A stretch of 64,000 nucleotides of DNA from Bradyrhizobium nitroreducens (GCF_002776695.1 NZ_LFJC01000003.1:2148487-2212486); one strand, 5' to 3'; positions 42,959 through 52,152 are shown, counted from the stretch's first letter. Numbers and translations: made by a program. Notes: a model not told the origin generated them from the sequence alone.

Positions 42959-43855
42959 ATGACTCCCAACACACTGGCCCCCTTCACGCTCGCCCATCTG
43001 TCCGATCCGCATCTCGCGCCCTTGCCGAAGCCGCGGCTGATCGAGCTCGCGGGCAAGCGCGCGCTCGGCTACGTCAACTGGACGCGCAACCGCCACAAGT
43101 ACCAGCGCCGCGAGGTGCTCGACGCGCTGGTCGCCGACATGAAGGCGCAGGCGCCCGACCACATCGCGGTGACGGGCGATCTCGTCAATTTGGCGCTGGA
43201 AGCCGAGTTCGCCCCTGCCCGCGCCTGGCTCGACGATGTCGGACCGCCCGACCGCGTCACCACGATCCCGGGCAATCACGACGCCTATGTCCGCGCCACC
43301 TTTCATCGCTTCGGCGAGACCTTTGCGCCCTATCTCACAGGCGACGACGGCCGCATCGGTTTTCCCTCGGTGCGTCGGCGCGGGCCGCTGGCGCTGATCA
43401 GCCTGTCGACGGCGGTGCCGACCCTGCCGCTGATGGCGACGGGCACGCTCGGGCGCGATCAGCTCGCAGCGCTCGAAGCGCTCCTCGAGAGCCTCGCCGC
43501 CGAGGACGTCTTCCGCGTGCTGCTGGTGCATCATCCGCTGAAGTCGTCCGCACGGCAGAAACGGATGACGGACGCGCCCGCCCTGCTGGCACTGCTGAAG
43601 CGTCATGGAGTCGAGCTGGTCCTGCACGGGCACGACCACATTCATTCGACGATATGGGTCGAAGGTCCGAACGGCAACATTCCCGTGCTCGGGGTGCCCT
43701 CGGCTTCCGCGCTCGCGCACGGGCACTATCCGGCGGCGGCGTATAATCTGTTCACGATCGAGAAGGACAATGCCGGCTGGCGCTGCGAGCAGACGGTGCG
43801 CGGGCTCGGCGCGGGATTTCAGATCGGGCAGATCAAGCATGCGCGGTTGATTTAG
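42959..43855 (+). CDS. Metallophosphoesterase
   Basis: A 298-residue calcineurin-like phosphoesterase. The metal-site motifs are in order: LAHLSDPHL (residues about 13-21), AVTGDLVN, IPGNHDAY, LLVHHPLK and LHGHDHIHST. Substrates of this group include cyclic nucleotides and phosphodiesters; none can be assigned. It is divergent from the NUDIX gene, with a 92-base gap. Confidence 0.9.
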   Translation: MTPNTLAPFTLAHLSDPHLAPLPKPRLIELAGKRALGYVNWTRNRHKYQRREVLDALVADMKAQAPDHIAVTGDLVNLALEAEFAPARAWLDDVGPPDRVTTIPGNHDAYVRATFHRFGETFAPYLTGDDGRIGFPSVRRRGPLALISLSTAVPTLPLMATGTLGRDQLAALEALLESLAAEDVFRVLLVHHPLKSSARQKRMTDAPALLALLKRHGVELVLHGHDHIHSTIWVEGPNGNIPVLGVPSASALAHGHYPAAAYNLFTIEKDNAGWRCEQTVRGLGAGFQIGQIKHARLI

Positions 43856-43861
43856 TTCGCC

Positions 43862-43963
43862 GTCATTCCGGGGCGCGCGGCAGCGCGAGCCCGGAATCCA
43901 TCTACCTGCAAGCGCGGCGGCTCGATGGATTCCGGGTTCATGCTTCGCATGCCCCGGAATGAC
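43862..43963. repeat. Long palindromic intergenic repeat, copy 4
   Basis: Arms GTCATTCCGGGGCGCGCGGC and CATGCCCCGGAATGAC with inner GCCCGGAATCCAT / ATGGATTCCGGG. Same family as 1587, 3887 and 11768; it lies between two converging genes. Confidence 0.88.
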
Positions 43964-43974
43964 AGAGCAAACGA

Positions 43975-44529
43975 TCACCAGCTCCGCAACGCCGCCAGCA
44001 CCGCGAACCCAAACAGCGCGGCCGCGCCCAGCACGAAGCCGAACACGAACGGCCAGAAGCGCGAACGGGCCGGCTGCTCCGCGGCCGGTGCTTGCGGTTC
44101 GGGCGGGATCACCATCGCGCGCTCGCGCTCGACCATGCGGCGCGCGACATAGTCGGTCACGGCTTCGACGATGGCAGCGGTGTCGTGCGATTCGGCGAGC
44201 ACGATGCGGCCGAACCGGGTGTCCTGAACGAAACGGTACATCCGCTTGTCGCGCCCCATCACGATGTGAGCGACGACGTCGATCCAGAGTCTCGGCGTAT
44301 CGCCCTGACTGATGCCGCGGTCGAACAAATCGATCCGGTCGGGCACCTGCGCGAACAGGGGATCGAGCGCGTCGTTGAGGATCTCGAGCCGCGCCACCTC
44401 GGCGTCGCGGAGATCGACGACGACGCCGGTCCGGTCGGCGGCCTCGATTCGCGCGCGCAGCAGTGCATCGCGCAGCCGCACCGGGCGCGGCTGGCCGGGA
44501 TGGGTCCCGCTGGTCTCGGGCTCTGACAT
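43975..44529 (-). CDS. Uncharacterised protein with C-terminal membrane anchor
   Basis: I do not recognise this 184-residue protein. The soluble part (residues about 15-140) is alpha/beta with RIEAADRTGVVVDLRDAEVA and LWIDVVAHIVMGRDKRMYRF. A Pro/Ala linker and one C-terminal helix (FWPFVFGFVLGAAALFGFAV) suggest a tail-anchored inner-membrane protein. Codon use is typical for the window. No operon partner is close. Confidence 0.7.
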   Translation of the reverse strand: MSEPETSGTHPGQPRPVRLRDALLRARIEAADRTGVVVDLRDAEVARLEILNDALDPLFAQVPDRIDLFDRGISQGDTPRLWIDVVAHIVMGRDKRMYRFVQDTRFGRIVLAESHDTAAIVEAVTDYVARRMVERERAMVIPPEPQAPAAEQPARSRFWPFVFGFVLGAAALFGFAVLAALRSW

Positions 44530-44639
44530 AGGCGGCCTCGTCCTCGACTTATCCGCATTAACCTATCAGCAACCACACCCTCCGCAAAGACCCACAATTC
44601 CAGAGGCTTAGGGGCGCCCACAGGCGTTTCACCTGTGCC

Positions 44640-44680
44640 AAAAACAGACGATCCCACCCAGGCAGAGCCTGGATGGGACC
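44640..44680 (-). terminator. Intrinsic terminator downstream of DUF4170
   Basis: The stem TCCCACCCAGGC-AGA-GCCTGGATGGGA has one wobble position. On the minus strand the hairpin is followed by a short stretch ending in TTTTTGG. Confidence 0.82.
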
Positions 44681-44724
44681 ATCCGTCCTTGGACGTCTTC
44701 TTAAGTCAGATCGGCTGCCGGCCC

Positions 44725-44934
44725 TTAGGCCGACACGCGCGCGGGCTCTTCCACGATCGAGAAGCGGACGCCGGCCTTGTGGCGGCTCTCTTCCGAGACT
44801 TCCTTCCAGCAGTCCTCGGCCTCCTTGCGGGTCTTGAAGGGGCCTTTGACCTGGGCCGAGCCTTCCACGAGCTTGTGGAAGTTCATCGAACCGAACTCGC
44901 CGCCGATCACCCAGAAATTGCTGCCTTTGGTCAT
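44725..44934 (-). CDS. DUF4170 domain-containing protein
   Basis: A 69-residue protein with the family core FWVIGGEFGSMNFHKLVEGS and GPFKTRKEAEDCWKEVS. Function is unknown; the fold resembles small SPOR/ferredoxin-like domains. It lies 29 bases downstream of isocitrate lyase on the same strand and ends at a terminator, so it is probably co-transcribed with aceA. Confidence 0.85.
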   Translation of the reverse strand: MTKGSNFWVIGGEFGSMNFHKLVEGSAQVKGPFKTRKEAEDCWKEVSEESRHKAGVRFSIVEEPARVSA

Positions 44935-44963
44935 TGTCAGTCTCCTGTCGAAGTCGAGATTCG

Positions 44964-46598
44964 TTAGCCGAACTGGTTCATCGTGTTGTGAGCACCGCCC
45001 GCCTTCAGGGCAGCCTCGCCCGCGAAGTACTCCTTGTGGTCGTCACCGATGTCGGAGCCGGCCATGTTCTGGTGCTTCACGCAGGCGATGCCCTGACGGA
45101 TCTCGGCGCGCTGGACGTTCTTGACGTAGCCCAGCATGCCCTGCTCGCCGAAATACTCTCGGGCGAGATTGTCGGTCGAGAGCGCCGCCGTGTGGTAGGT
45201 CGGCAACGTGATCAGGTGGTGGAAGATACCGGCGCGCTTGGCCGAATCCGCCTGGAAGGTGCGGATGCGGTCGTCGGCTTCCTTGCCCAGCGGCGTGTCG
45301 TCGTACTCCGCCTTCATCAGTTCGGCACGGTTGTACTTGCTGACGTCCTTGCCGGCTTCCTTCCAGGCATCGAACACCTGCCAACGGAAGTTGAGCGTCC
45401 AGTTGAACGACGGCGAGTTGTTGTAGGCGAGCTTCGCGTTGGGGACGACCTTGCGGATGCGGTCGACCATGCTGGCGATCTGCTCGATATGCGGCTTCTC
45501 GGTCTCGATCCAGAGCAGGTCGGCGCCGTTCTGCAGCGAGGTGATGCAGTCGAGCACGCAGCGGTCTGCGCCGGTGCCGGAGCGGAACTGGTAGAGGTTG
45601 GAGGGCAGCCGCTTCGGACGCATCAACTTGCCATTGCGGTTGATGATGACGTCGCCATTGCGGGCGTTCTCAGCGGTGATTTCCTCGCAGTCGAGGAAGC
45701 TGTTGTACTGGTCGCCGATGTCGCCCGGCTTGTGGCTGACGGCGATCTGCTGCGTCAGGCCGGCGCCGAGCGAGTCGGTGCGGGTGACGATGATGCCGTC
45801 TTCGACGCCGAGCTCGAGGAACGCATGGCGGCAGGCACGGATCTTCGCCAGGAAGACCTCGTGCGGCACGGTGACCTTGCCGTCCTGGTGACCGCACTGC
45901 TTCTCGTCCGAGACCTGGTTCTCGATCTGCAGCGCGCAGGCACCCGCTTCGATCATCTTCTTGGCGAGCAGATAGGTCGCTTCCGCGTTGCCGAAGCCGG
46001 CGTCGATGTCGGCGATGACGGGGACGACATGGGTCTGGAAGTTGTCGATCTGCGCGATCAGCTCCTTCTCGCGGGTCTTGTCGCCTTCCTTGCGGGCCTT
46101 GTCGAGCAGGCGGAAGATGTCGTTGAGCTCACGGGAGTCGGCCTGACGCAGGAAGGTGTAGAGCTCCTCGATCAGCGCCGGCACCGAGGTCTTCTCGTGC
46201 ATCGACTGGTCGGGCAGCGGGCCGAACTCGGAGCGCAGCGCCGCGATCATCCAGCCCGAGAGGTACAGATAGGTACGGTCGGTCTTGCCGCCGAAATGCT
46301 TCTTGACCGAGATCAGCTTCTGCTGGGCGATGAAGCCGTGCCAGCAACCCAGCGACTGGGTGTACTTCGTGGGGTCCTTGTCATAGGCGGCCATGTCGGC
46401 GCGCATCAGCGCCGCGGTGTAGCGGGCGACGTCGAGACCGGTCTTGAAACGGTTCTGCAGGCGCATGCGGGCGACGGCCTCGGCCGACACGCCATTCCAG
46501 GTGGGCTGGGTCTCGAGGAGCGCCTGGGCCGCCTTGACCTCGTCCAGATACGAGGACGGGCCCTGGAGGGTGCTGATGCCGCGGGGCTGGTAGTTCAT
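44964..46598 (-). CDS. aceA: Isocitrate lyase
   Basis: The 544-residue enzyme splits isocitrate to glyoxylate and succinate in the glyoxylate bypass. The catalytic cysteine is Cys235 in KQCGHQDG; ADIDAGFGNAEATYLL and the SPSFNWTLNF segment line the active site. It is the longer ICL type found in rhizobia. ATG 46598 is chosen because it starts MNYQPRGISTL, and upstream codons are not protein-like. A presumed regulator gene is divergent, with tandem TTTTGTAAA sites between the genes. Confidence 0.96.
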   Translation of the reverse strand: MNYQPRGISTLQGPSSYLDEVKAAQALLETQPTWNGVSAEAVARMRLQNRFKTGLDVARYTAALMRADMAAYDKDPTKYTQSLGCWHGFIAQQKLISVKKHFGGKTDRTYLYLSGWMIAALRSEFGPLPDQSMHEKTSVPALIEELYTFLRQADSRELNDIFRLLDKARKEGDKTREKELIAQIDNFQTHVVPVIADIDAGFGNAEATYLLAKKMIEAGACALQIENQVSDEKQCGHQDGKVTVPHEVFLAKIRACRHAFLELGVEDGIIVTRTDSLGAGLTQQIAVSHKPGDIGDQYNSFLDCEEITAENARNGDVIINRNGKLMRPKRLPSNLYQFRSGTGADRCVLDCITSLQNGADLLWIETEKPHIEQIASMVDRIRKVVPNAKLAYNNSPSFNWTLNFRWQVFDAWKEAGKDVSKYNRAELMKAEYDDTPLGKEADDRIRTFQADSAKRAGIFHHLITLPTYHTAALSTDNLAREYFGEQGMLGYVKNVQRAEIRQGIACVKHQNMAGSDIGDDHKEYFAGEAALKAGGAHNTMNQFG

Positions 46599-46763
46599 GT
46601 GCCTGATCCTTTCGCTGACGATGGCGATGGCTTGCCATCGACATTCTTGACACTGCATTGCGAGATGCGTGTCAGGAGGTAAACGCGAAAAGGGAAACTT
46701 CGTACAGATGGCTTGTCTTTTATTGGTGATGTCATGTAACATAAGAACATGTAATAGATGTCA

Positions 46764-46781
46764 TTTTGTAAATTTTGTAAA
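46764..46781. promoter_or_regulatory. Tandem 9-base repeats, candidate operator of aceA and its regulator
   Basis: TTTTGTAAA occurs twice in direct succession in the 231-base gap between aceA and the divergent regulator. The motif is close to the TTTGCAAA-type sites known for RamB/PrpR-class regulators. The sequence around it is unusually AT-rich. Binding here is inferred. Confidence 0.5.
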
Positions 46782-46829
46782 GATATAGGTCAGCAAAGCT
46801 GTCCTTGATGCCGATGGAGATCGAAAGAC

Positions 46830-48275
46830 ATGGCCGCCGAATCCGGGAAGAAACTGTTCGTCGGCCCGCGTTTCCGGCGCATCCGACAGCAATTGGGACT
46901 GTCACAGACCCAGATCGCCGAGGGGCTCGGGATCTCGCCGAGCTATGTCAACCTGATCGAGCGGAACCAGCGACCGGTGACGGCGCAGATCCTGCTGCGG
47001 CTGGCTGAGACCTACGACCTCGATCTGCGCGATCTCGCCAGCGCCGACGAGGACCGCTTCTTCGCCGAGCTGAACGAGATCTTCTCCGATCCCTTGTTCC
47101 GCCAGATCGACGTGCCCAAGCAGGAGCTGCGCGACCTCGCCGAGCTCTGCCCCGGCGTCACCCATGCGCTGCAGCGTCTCTACGCGGCCTATACCGAGGC
47201 GCGCCAGGGCGAGACGCTGGCGGCCGCGCAAATGGCCGACCGCGACGTCGGCACGCGCTATGAGGCCAATCCGGTCGAGCGCGTGCGCGAGCTGATCGAG
47301 GCCAACCGCAATTATTTCCCGGAGCTGGAGCAGGCCGCGGAGAATCTTCGCGACGAGCTGAACGTTCCGGCCGAGGGACTGTATGCCGCGCTCGCGGCGC
47401 GCTTGCGGGAAAAGCATTCGATCCAGACCCGCATCATGCCCGTCGACGTGATGCGCGAGACGCTCAGGCGTTTCGACCGCCACCGCCGCCAGCTCCTGAT
47501 CTCGGAGCTGGTCGATCCGCCCGGCCGCGCGTTCCAGCTCGCCTTCCAGCTCGGCTTAGGGGAATGCGCACAAGCCCTGGAGACCATCATCGGCCGCGCC
47601 GGACCGCTCGACGACGCCCCGCGCCGCCTGTTCCGCATCACGCTCGGCAATTACTTTGCTGCTGCCGTGATGATGCCCTATCCGGCATTCCTGGCCGCCG
47701 CCGAGGCGCTCAACTATGACATCCACGTGCTGGCACAGCGCTTCAATTCCGGCTTCGAGCAGGTCTGCCACCGCCTCACCACCCTGCAGCGACCGAACGC
47801 GCGCGGCATTCCGTTCTTCCTGCTCCGCGTCGACAATGCCGGCAACGTGTCCAAGCGCTTTTCCTCCGGCACCTTCCCGTTCTCGAAGTTCGGCGGCACC
47901 TGTCCGTTGTGGAACGTGCACTCGACCTTCGACACGCCCGATCGCCTGCTCAAGCAGGTGATCGAGCTGTCCGACGGCACTCGCTATTTCTCGATCGCGC
48001 AGATGGTGCGCCGCCCCGTCGCGCCACACCCGCTGCCGCAGCCGCGCTTCGCCATTGGCCTCGGCTGCGAGATCCGCCACGCCGCGCGTCTGACCTATGC
48101 CGCCGGCATGGACCTCGAGAAGACCGAGGGCACGCCGATCGGCGTCAATTGCCGCCTCTGCGAGCGCGAAAACTGCGCCCAGCGCGCCGAACCGCCGATC
48201 ACGCGCACGCTGATTTTGGACGAGACAACGCGGCGGGTGTCAAGTTTTGCGTTCTCGAATGCGCGGGAGTTGTGA
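46830..48275 (+). CDS. Short-chain acyl-CoA-type transcriptional regulator (ScfR/RamB class)
   Basis: A 481-residue regulator. The N-terminal XRE helix-turn-helix (IRQQLGLSQTQIAEGLGISP, about residues 16-35, then YVNLIERNQRPVT) is followed by an IrrE-like middle region. A C-terminal domain has WNVHSTF and a cysteine cluster CRLCERENCAQRA. Homologues such as RamB and PrpR control acetate or propionate genes and sense acyl-CoA. Its divergent position to aceA makes it the likely regulator of isocitrate lyase. Confidence 0.88.
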   Translation: MAAESGKKLFVGPRFRRIRQQLGLSQTQIAEGLGISPSYVNLIERNQRPVTAQILLRLAETYDLDLRDLASADEDRFFAELNEIFSDPLFRQIDVPKQELRDLAELCPGVTHALQRLYAAYTEARQGETLAAAQMADRDVGTRYEANPVERVRELIEANRNYFPELEQAAENLRDELNVPAEGLYAALAARLREKHSIQTRIMPVDVMRETLRRFDRHRRQLLISELVDPPGRAFQLAFQLGLGECAQALETIIGRAGPLDDAPRRLFRITLGNYFAAAVMMPYPAFLAAAEALNYDIHVLAQRFNSGFEQVCHRLTTLQRPNARGIPFFLLRVDNAGNVSKRFSSGTFPFSKFGGTCPLWNVHSTFDTPDRLLKQVIELSDGTRYFSIAQMVRRPVAPHPLPQPRFAIGLGCEIRHAARLTYAAGMDLEKTEGTPIGVNCRLCERENCAQRAEPPITRTLILDETTRRVSSFAFSNAREL

Positions 48276-48287
48276 CGGTATTCAGCT

Positions 48288-48425
48288 CTCGTGTCCCGGA
48301 CGCGCTGCAGCGCTTGCGCTGCTGCGCAGAGCCGGGACCCAGCAGCTGCGAATTGCCCTCTCGCATGGGCCCCGGCTCTGCAGCGCACCGCCGAAGGGGC
48401 GCTGCGCTGCGTCCGGGGCACGAGA
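48288..48425. repeat. Palindromic intergenic repeat, CTCGTGTCCCGGACGC type
   Basis: The outer arms CTCGTGTCCCGGACGC and GCGTCCGGGGCACGAG, with inner GCTGCGCAGAGCCGGGACCC / GGGCCCCGGCTCTGCAGCGC, form a long hairpin between two converging genes. It is related in layout but not in sequence to the CATTCCGGGG family. Confidence 0.85.
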
Positions 48426-48430
48426 ACGCC

Positions 48431-48724
48431 TCACGCCAGCGTGTGCACGATCACCGGCCCCGCGGCCGCGCTCGCATGTCCTGCCAGCAACGGGCCGAGA
48501 TCCTTCTCGATCCAGGCGACCGCGCGCCTGTTCGCTTCCTCGGCCTGCTCGAACTTGTCGAAGATGGAGATCGCGGTGACGGTGTCGTCGCCGGCATAGA
48601 CGACGTAATAGGCGCGGAAGCCGTCGACGTCGCTGATGATCGGAACGGCGCCGTCCTTGATGCGGCGCGCCAGCTCTTCCGCGCTCCCGCTTTTCGCCTT
48701 GGCCTGACGGATGGCGGCATACAT
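48431..48724 (-). CDS. Small ABM/stress-type dimeric alpha-beta barrel protein
   Basis: A 97-residue protein (MYAAIRQAKAKSGSAEELAR, then DVDGFRAYYVVYAGDDTVTA and SIFDKFEQAEEANRRAVAWI). This has the strand-helix pattern of antibiotic-biosynthesis-monooxygenase-like proteins. Function is unknown. GGGAGG lies 5 bases before the ATG. Confidence 0.65.
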   Translation of the reverse strand: MYAAIRQAKAKSGSAEELARRIKDGAVPIISDVDGFRAYYVVYAGDDTVTAISIFDKFEQAEEANRRAVAWIEKDLGPLLAGHASAAAGPVIVHTLA

Positions 48725-48954
48725 GGCATCCTCCCTTCGGCTGTCTGGACTTTCGGGCTCTGGGCCCGGAGCCGATGTTACGCCGAAGTGCGCTCCCGAT
48801 CCATGCTTGGTTAACCCCGCACTAATCCACCTTCGCGTTCTGCAACCAACGGTTAAGCACGCCTCAACATCGGCGCCTTAGTCTCGCCCCACTCACTTTT
48901 CGCAAGCAACGGCGGCCTTATTCTGCCGGGCGAAGTGACATCAGGGGGTTCATC

Positions 48955-49755
48955 ATGCGCATTGCGTTGCTGCTGACCGCGACCATCGTCGGCGCGCTCT
49001 TTGCCGGTCCAACTCGTGCCGGATCGCTCGAGGCCGACGCGGCGCAGCCGCTGCCGCCGGGCTTCCAGAGCTACCGCGGCTACATGTTCGACCTGTCGGA
49101 GAATTCCGACCGCAAGGACGTCGACAAGCTCACCGACAATCTGAAGCAGCAGATCGACCTGGTCGAAGGCGCGGGCCTGTCGCCGCGCGTGCTGCGTTTC
49201 TTCCATACCGTGCCGATCGTCGCCAGCGAGCTGGCCTGCCTGGACGAAGGCGCCGCGACCGCGTGCTACGGCCGGGTCACGCCCGATATCCGCCGCACCG
49301 TTCCACGGACGCTGACGGTGTGGGATCCCAACAAGCAGCGCTGGACCAATCCGAACGCCGTCGACCTCGCGGTCGATTCCGGGCTCGGCGTGATCATGCT
49401 GCGGCCGGACATGATGCGCTACGAGAAGGAGGCCGTGCTGCTGCATGAGCTGCTCCACGCCTATCACGCGCGGCTGCTGCCGGACGGCTATGCGAACAAG
49501 GGCGTGATCACCTATTATGCCCTGGCCAAGTCCAAGGACCAGCTACCCAAGGAATCCTACGCGCTGAAGAACCCCATGGAATTCTTCGCGGTGACCGCCA
49601 GCATCTTCCTCTCCGGAAAGAGCGAATTCCACGATCCGAAGTCGCGCGAGGCGCTCAAGGAGAAGATGCCGGACTATTACAAATATCTGGTCGGCGTGTT
49701 CGGGTTCGACCCCACGCCGACGGCGGCAAACGGCCCGGTTGCCTCGCTGCAGTGA
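48955..49755 (+). CDS. Secreted putative zinc peptidase-like protein
   Basis: A 266-residue protein with a signal peptide (MRIALLLTATIVGALFAGPTRA). HELLHAYH at residues 164-171 is an HExxH zinc motif, and NPMEFFAVTASIFLSG (Glu209) about 45 residues later offers a third ligand. This spacing resembles the Mop/anthrax-lethal-factor-like group. I do not recognise the exact family. An intrinsic terminator follows 21 bases after the stop. Confidence 0.65.
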   Translation: MRIALLLTATIVGALFAGPTRAGSLEADAAQPLPPGFQSYRGYMFDLSENSDRKDVDKLTDNLKQQIDLVEGAGLSPRVLRFFHTVPIVASELACLDEGAATACYGRVTPDIRRTVPRTLTVWDPNKQRWTNPNAVDLAVDSGLGVIMLRPDMMRYEKEAVLLHELLHAYHARLLPDGYANKGVITYYALAKSKDQLPKESYALKNPMEFFAVTASIFLSGKSEFHDPKSREALKEKMPDYYKYLVGVFGFDPTPTAANGPVASLQ

Positions 49756-49775
49756 GGCGCCCCCGACCGACACGC

Positions 49776-49804
49776 AAAAAGCCGCGCGATCTGCGCGGCT
49801 TTTT
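49776..49804 (+). terminator. Intrinsic terminator
   Basis: AAAAAGCCGCGC-GATCT-GCGCGGCTTTTT forms a strong stem with a T-run, 21 bases beyond the stop of the secreted peptidase-like gene. Confidence 0.92.
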
Positions 49805-49918
49805 CAGTTTTGGCCGGTGGAAGCTGCGGATGATTCACAGCCGGGAATTGCCAAGGCAGGGCCCGATCTGCATAGTCCCGCCCGCATCGATAGCGTTTTT
49901 CGAAGAGGATAAGAGAAC

Positions 49919-50272
49919 ATGGCGGACGCCGACCTGGATGTCGTGATCCGGCAGCTGGCCAAGCAGTTGCATACGGGCCTGATGACCCGTGCCAAGGAGC
50001 GGCGGGATCGCTTCAACGGCCTGGCGGCCAAGGCCAAGAGCAAGGAGACCGCCGACCGCTTCAAGATGATGGCCAAGGCCACCCTGGAGCAGGCCATTGC
50101 TGCCGCCAAGCGCCTGCAGATGTCCGCCGACAACGTCGCCGACAGCTATGCCCGCTCGATGCGGATCGCCGCCAGCACGCCCATCGCGGTGAAGGCGGAG
50201 AAGACGAAGGCCGAGAAGGCGCCGAAGAAGGCCGCCAAGGCGAAGAAAGCGAAAGCCAAGAAGGCGAAGTAG
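49919..50272 (+). CDS. Histone-H1-like protein with Lys/Ala-rich tail
   Basis: A 117-residue protein. The N-terminal 85 residues are helical (ADLDVVIRQLAKQLHTGLMT, RFKMMAKATLEQAIAAAKRL). The last 30 are almost only Lys and Ala with Pro (AEKAPKKAAKAKKAKAKKAK), the composition of bacterial H1-like DNA-binding tails. It is probably nucleoid-associated; this rests on composition only. Confidence 0.65.
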   Translation: MADADLDVVIRQLAKQLHTGLMTRAKERRDRFNGLAAKAKSKETADRFKMMAKATLEQAIAAAKRLQMSADNVADSYARSMRIAASTPIAVKAEKTKAEKAPKKAAKAKKAKAKKAK

Positions 50273-50430
50273 CTGCTGGTTTCTTCCTTCCCCCTTGTGA
50301 GAGGGGCAGCATCGTAATGGGCAAGGCGAAGCGTGCCCACGCGCCTGTTGCCGTATTGAAGAGATCGTGGGCACGGCGCAAGGGCGCCTTTGTCACCCCT
50401 CCGATTCCGGACTCCGCGGAGAGACTCCTC

Positions 50431-51072
50431 TCACCTCCTCGGCCCCGAGACCTGGGCCGGCTCGGCGCTCGCCAGTTCGGCGAGCTTGGCGCGGGCGGCT
50501 TCGCGGGCGCGGCCGTCCTTGCCGGATGGCAGCGCCAGCGCCGCCTCGAAATCGGCACGCGCGTCGTCGGCCTGGCCGCGGGCGAGGAATGCCAGGCCGC
50601 GGTCGAGGCGGGCCTCGGCATCCCTGGGATCGAGGCGGACCGCCGTATTGTAGCTCAGGATGGCGCGATCGAGATCGCCGGTGGCGGCGAGCGCGAGGCC
50701 GCGCTGGTGATAGGGTGCGGCGAGCCTGGGATCATGCGCGATCGCCTCGTCATAGTCGGCGATGGCGAGCTCGAAGTCGCCGTTCAGACGGCGCGCCATC
50801 GCGCGGTCGCGATAGAGCGCAGCGCGGTTGGGGTTGAGGTGAATGGCCTCGTCGAAATCGGCGATCGCCCGCTTGAAGTCGCCATGCCGCAGCGCGATCC
50901 GTCCGCGCCCCTCATAGGCAAAGGCGATCAGCGATCCCCGCAACGGCGAGAAGCCGATCACGGCCGAGCAGACGTCGGGCTCGTCCTCGTCACCGCAGTT
51001 GACGACCATGTGCGTCGACAAACCGATGAGCACACACAGGACGATCAGCAATGGCACGACAGTTCTGGTCAT
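50431..51072 (-). CDS. Tetratricopeptide repeat protein
   Basis: A 213-residue protein. The N-terminal hydrophobic segment (VVPLLIVLCVLIGLSTHMVV) is a signal or anchor. Four TPR units follow, each with the A-x-x-x-F/Y-x-x-A pattern and ending in P (for example RHGDFKRAIADFDEAIHLNP and LNGDFELAIADYDEAIAHDP). TPRs bind partner proteins; the partner is unknown. ATG 51072 is chosen over an upstream in-frame ATG (51144) because it gives the normal signal segment. Confidence 0.82.
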   Translation of the reverse strand: MTRTVVPLLIVLCVLIGLSTHMVVNCGDEDEPDVCSAVIGFSPLRGSLIAFAYEGRGRIALRHGDFKRAIADFDEAIHLNPNRAALYRDRAMARRLNGDFELAIADYDEAIAHDPRLAAPYHQRGLALAATGDLDRAILSYNTAVRLDPRDAEARLDRGLAFLARGQADDARADFEAALALPSGKDGRAREAARAKLAELASAEPAQVSGPRR

Positions 51073-51204
51073 CTTCGACGGCGACCGGCATTTTGCCGGC
51101 CACGCATCCCCTTTCGAAGAAAGCATCTCCCCCGCTGTTAGCACCGGCCGGGACGAACCTGTGTGCGGCAGGTCACAAAGCGCGAATCTCCCTTCGAAGT
51201 TCCG

Positions 51205-52152
51205 TCAGCCCCAGGGGCCGCGCGAGGGACCACCCGACGAGGAGCGCCCCCACGGGCCGCGCGGGGGATAATTCTCGTTGGCGCCGACCGACGGAGCGGC
51301 CCGCGCGCCGAGCTCGGCCGCAAGCTGCCGAAGCGCGGCAATACGGTTCTGCGTCGAGGGATGGGTGGCGAACAGATTGTCCACGCCATGACCCGACAGC
51401 GGGTTGATGATGAACATGTGCGCGGTCGCCGGGTTTCGCTCGGCCTCGTAGTTCGGCACCTGATGCGCGGCCCCCTCGATCTTTACCAGCGCCGAGGCCA
51501 ACCACATCGGCTGTCCCGCGATGCGCGCACCGAGATTATCCGCGGCATATTCGCGGGTGCGGCTGATCGCCATCTGCACCAGCATGGCGCCCAGCGGGGC
51601 GAGGATCATCATCAGGATGGAGCCGACGACGCCGAGACCATTGTTGTTCTCGCGATTGCCGCCGAAGAACATGCCGAACTGCGCCAACATCGAGATCGCG
51701 CCGGCAATGGTCGCAGTGATCGTCATCAGCAGCGTATCGTGATTCTTGATATGGGCGAGCTCATGCGCGATCACGCCGGCGAGCTCCTCGCGGCTGAGCT
51801 GGCGCATCAGGCCGGTGGTGACGGCGACCGCGGCGTTCTCGGGGTTGCGGCCGGTCGCGAAGGCGTTCGGCTGGGCCTCGTCCATCAGGAACACGCGCGG
51901 CATCGGCAGGCCCGCCCGGCCCGCAAGCTCGGCGACGAGCCCGACCAGCTCCGGCGCGGTCGAACGGTCGACCTGATGGGCGCCATACATCGACAGCACC
52001 ATGCGATCGGAGTTCCAGTAGGTGAAGAGATTGGTCGCGGCGGCAATGACGAGCGCGATCATGGCGCCTGAGGCACCGCCGATCAGATAGCCGACGCCCA
52101 TGAACAGAGCGGTCAGGCCGGCAAGCAGCATTGCGGTACGAAGATAGTTCAT
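51205..52152 (-). CDS. htpX: Zinc metalloprotease HtpX
   Basis: A 315-residue M48 membrane protease for quality control of membrane proteins. Two N-terminal helices (residues 5-45) precede HELAH at 130-134. Further helices lie at about 142-190, and a third zinc ligand Glu in TREYAADN follows. The C-terminus is Gly/Pro-rich and ends with repeated GPWG. ATG 52152 begins the conserved [19 protein letters not shown]. The M48 gene at 4007 has a similar tail. Confidence 0.94.
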   Translation of the reverse strand: MNYLRTAMLLAGLTALFMGVGYLIGGASGAMIALVIAAATNLFTYWNSDRMVLSMYGAHQVDRSTAPELVGLVAELAGRAGLPMPRVFLMDEAQPNAFATGRNPENAAVAVTTGLMRQLSREELAGVIAHELAHIKNHDTLLMTITATIAGAISMLAQFGMFFGGNRENNNGLGVVGSILMMILAPLGAMLVQMAISRTREYAADNLGARIAGQPMWLASALVKIEGAAHQVPNYEAERNPATAHMFIINPLSGHGVDNLFATHPSTQNRIAALRQLAAELGARAAPSVGANENYPPRGPWGRSSSGGPSRGPWG

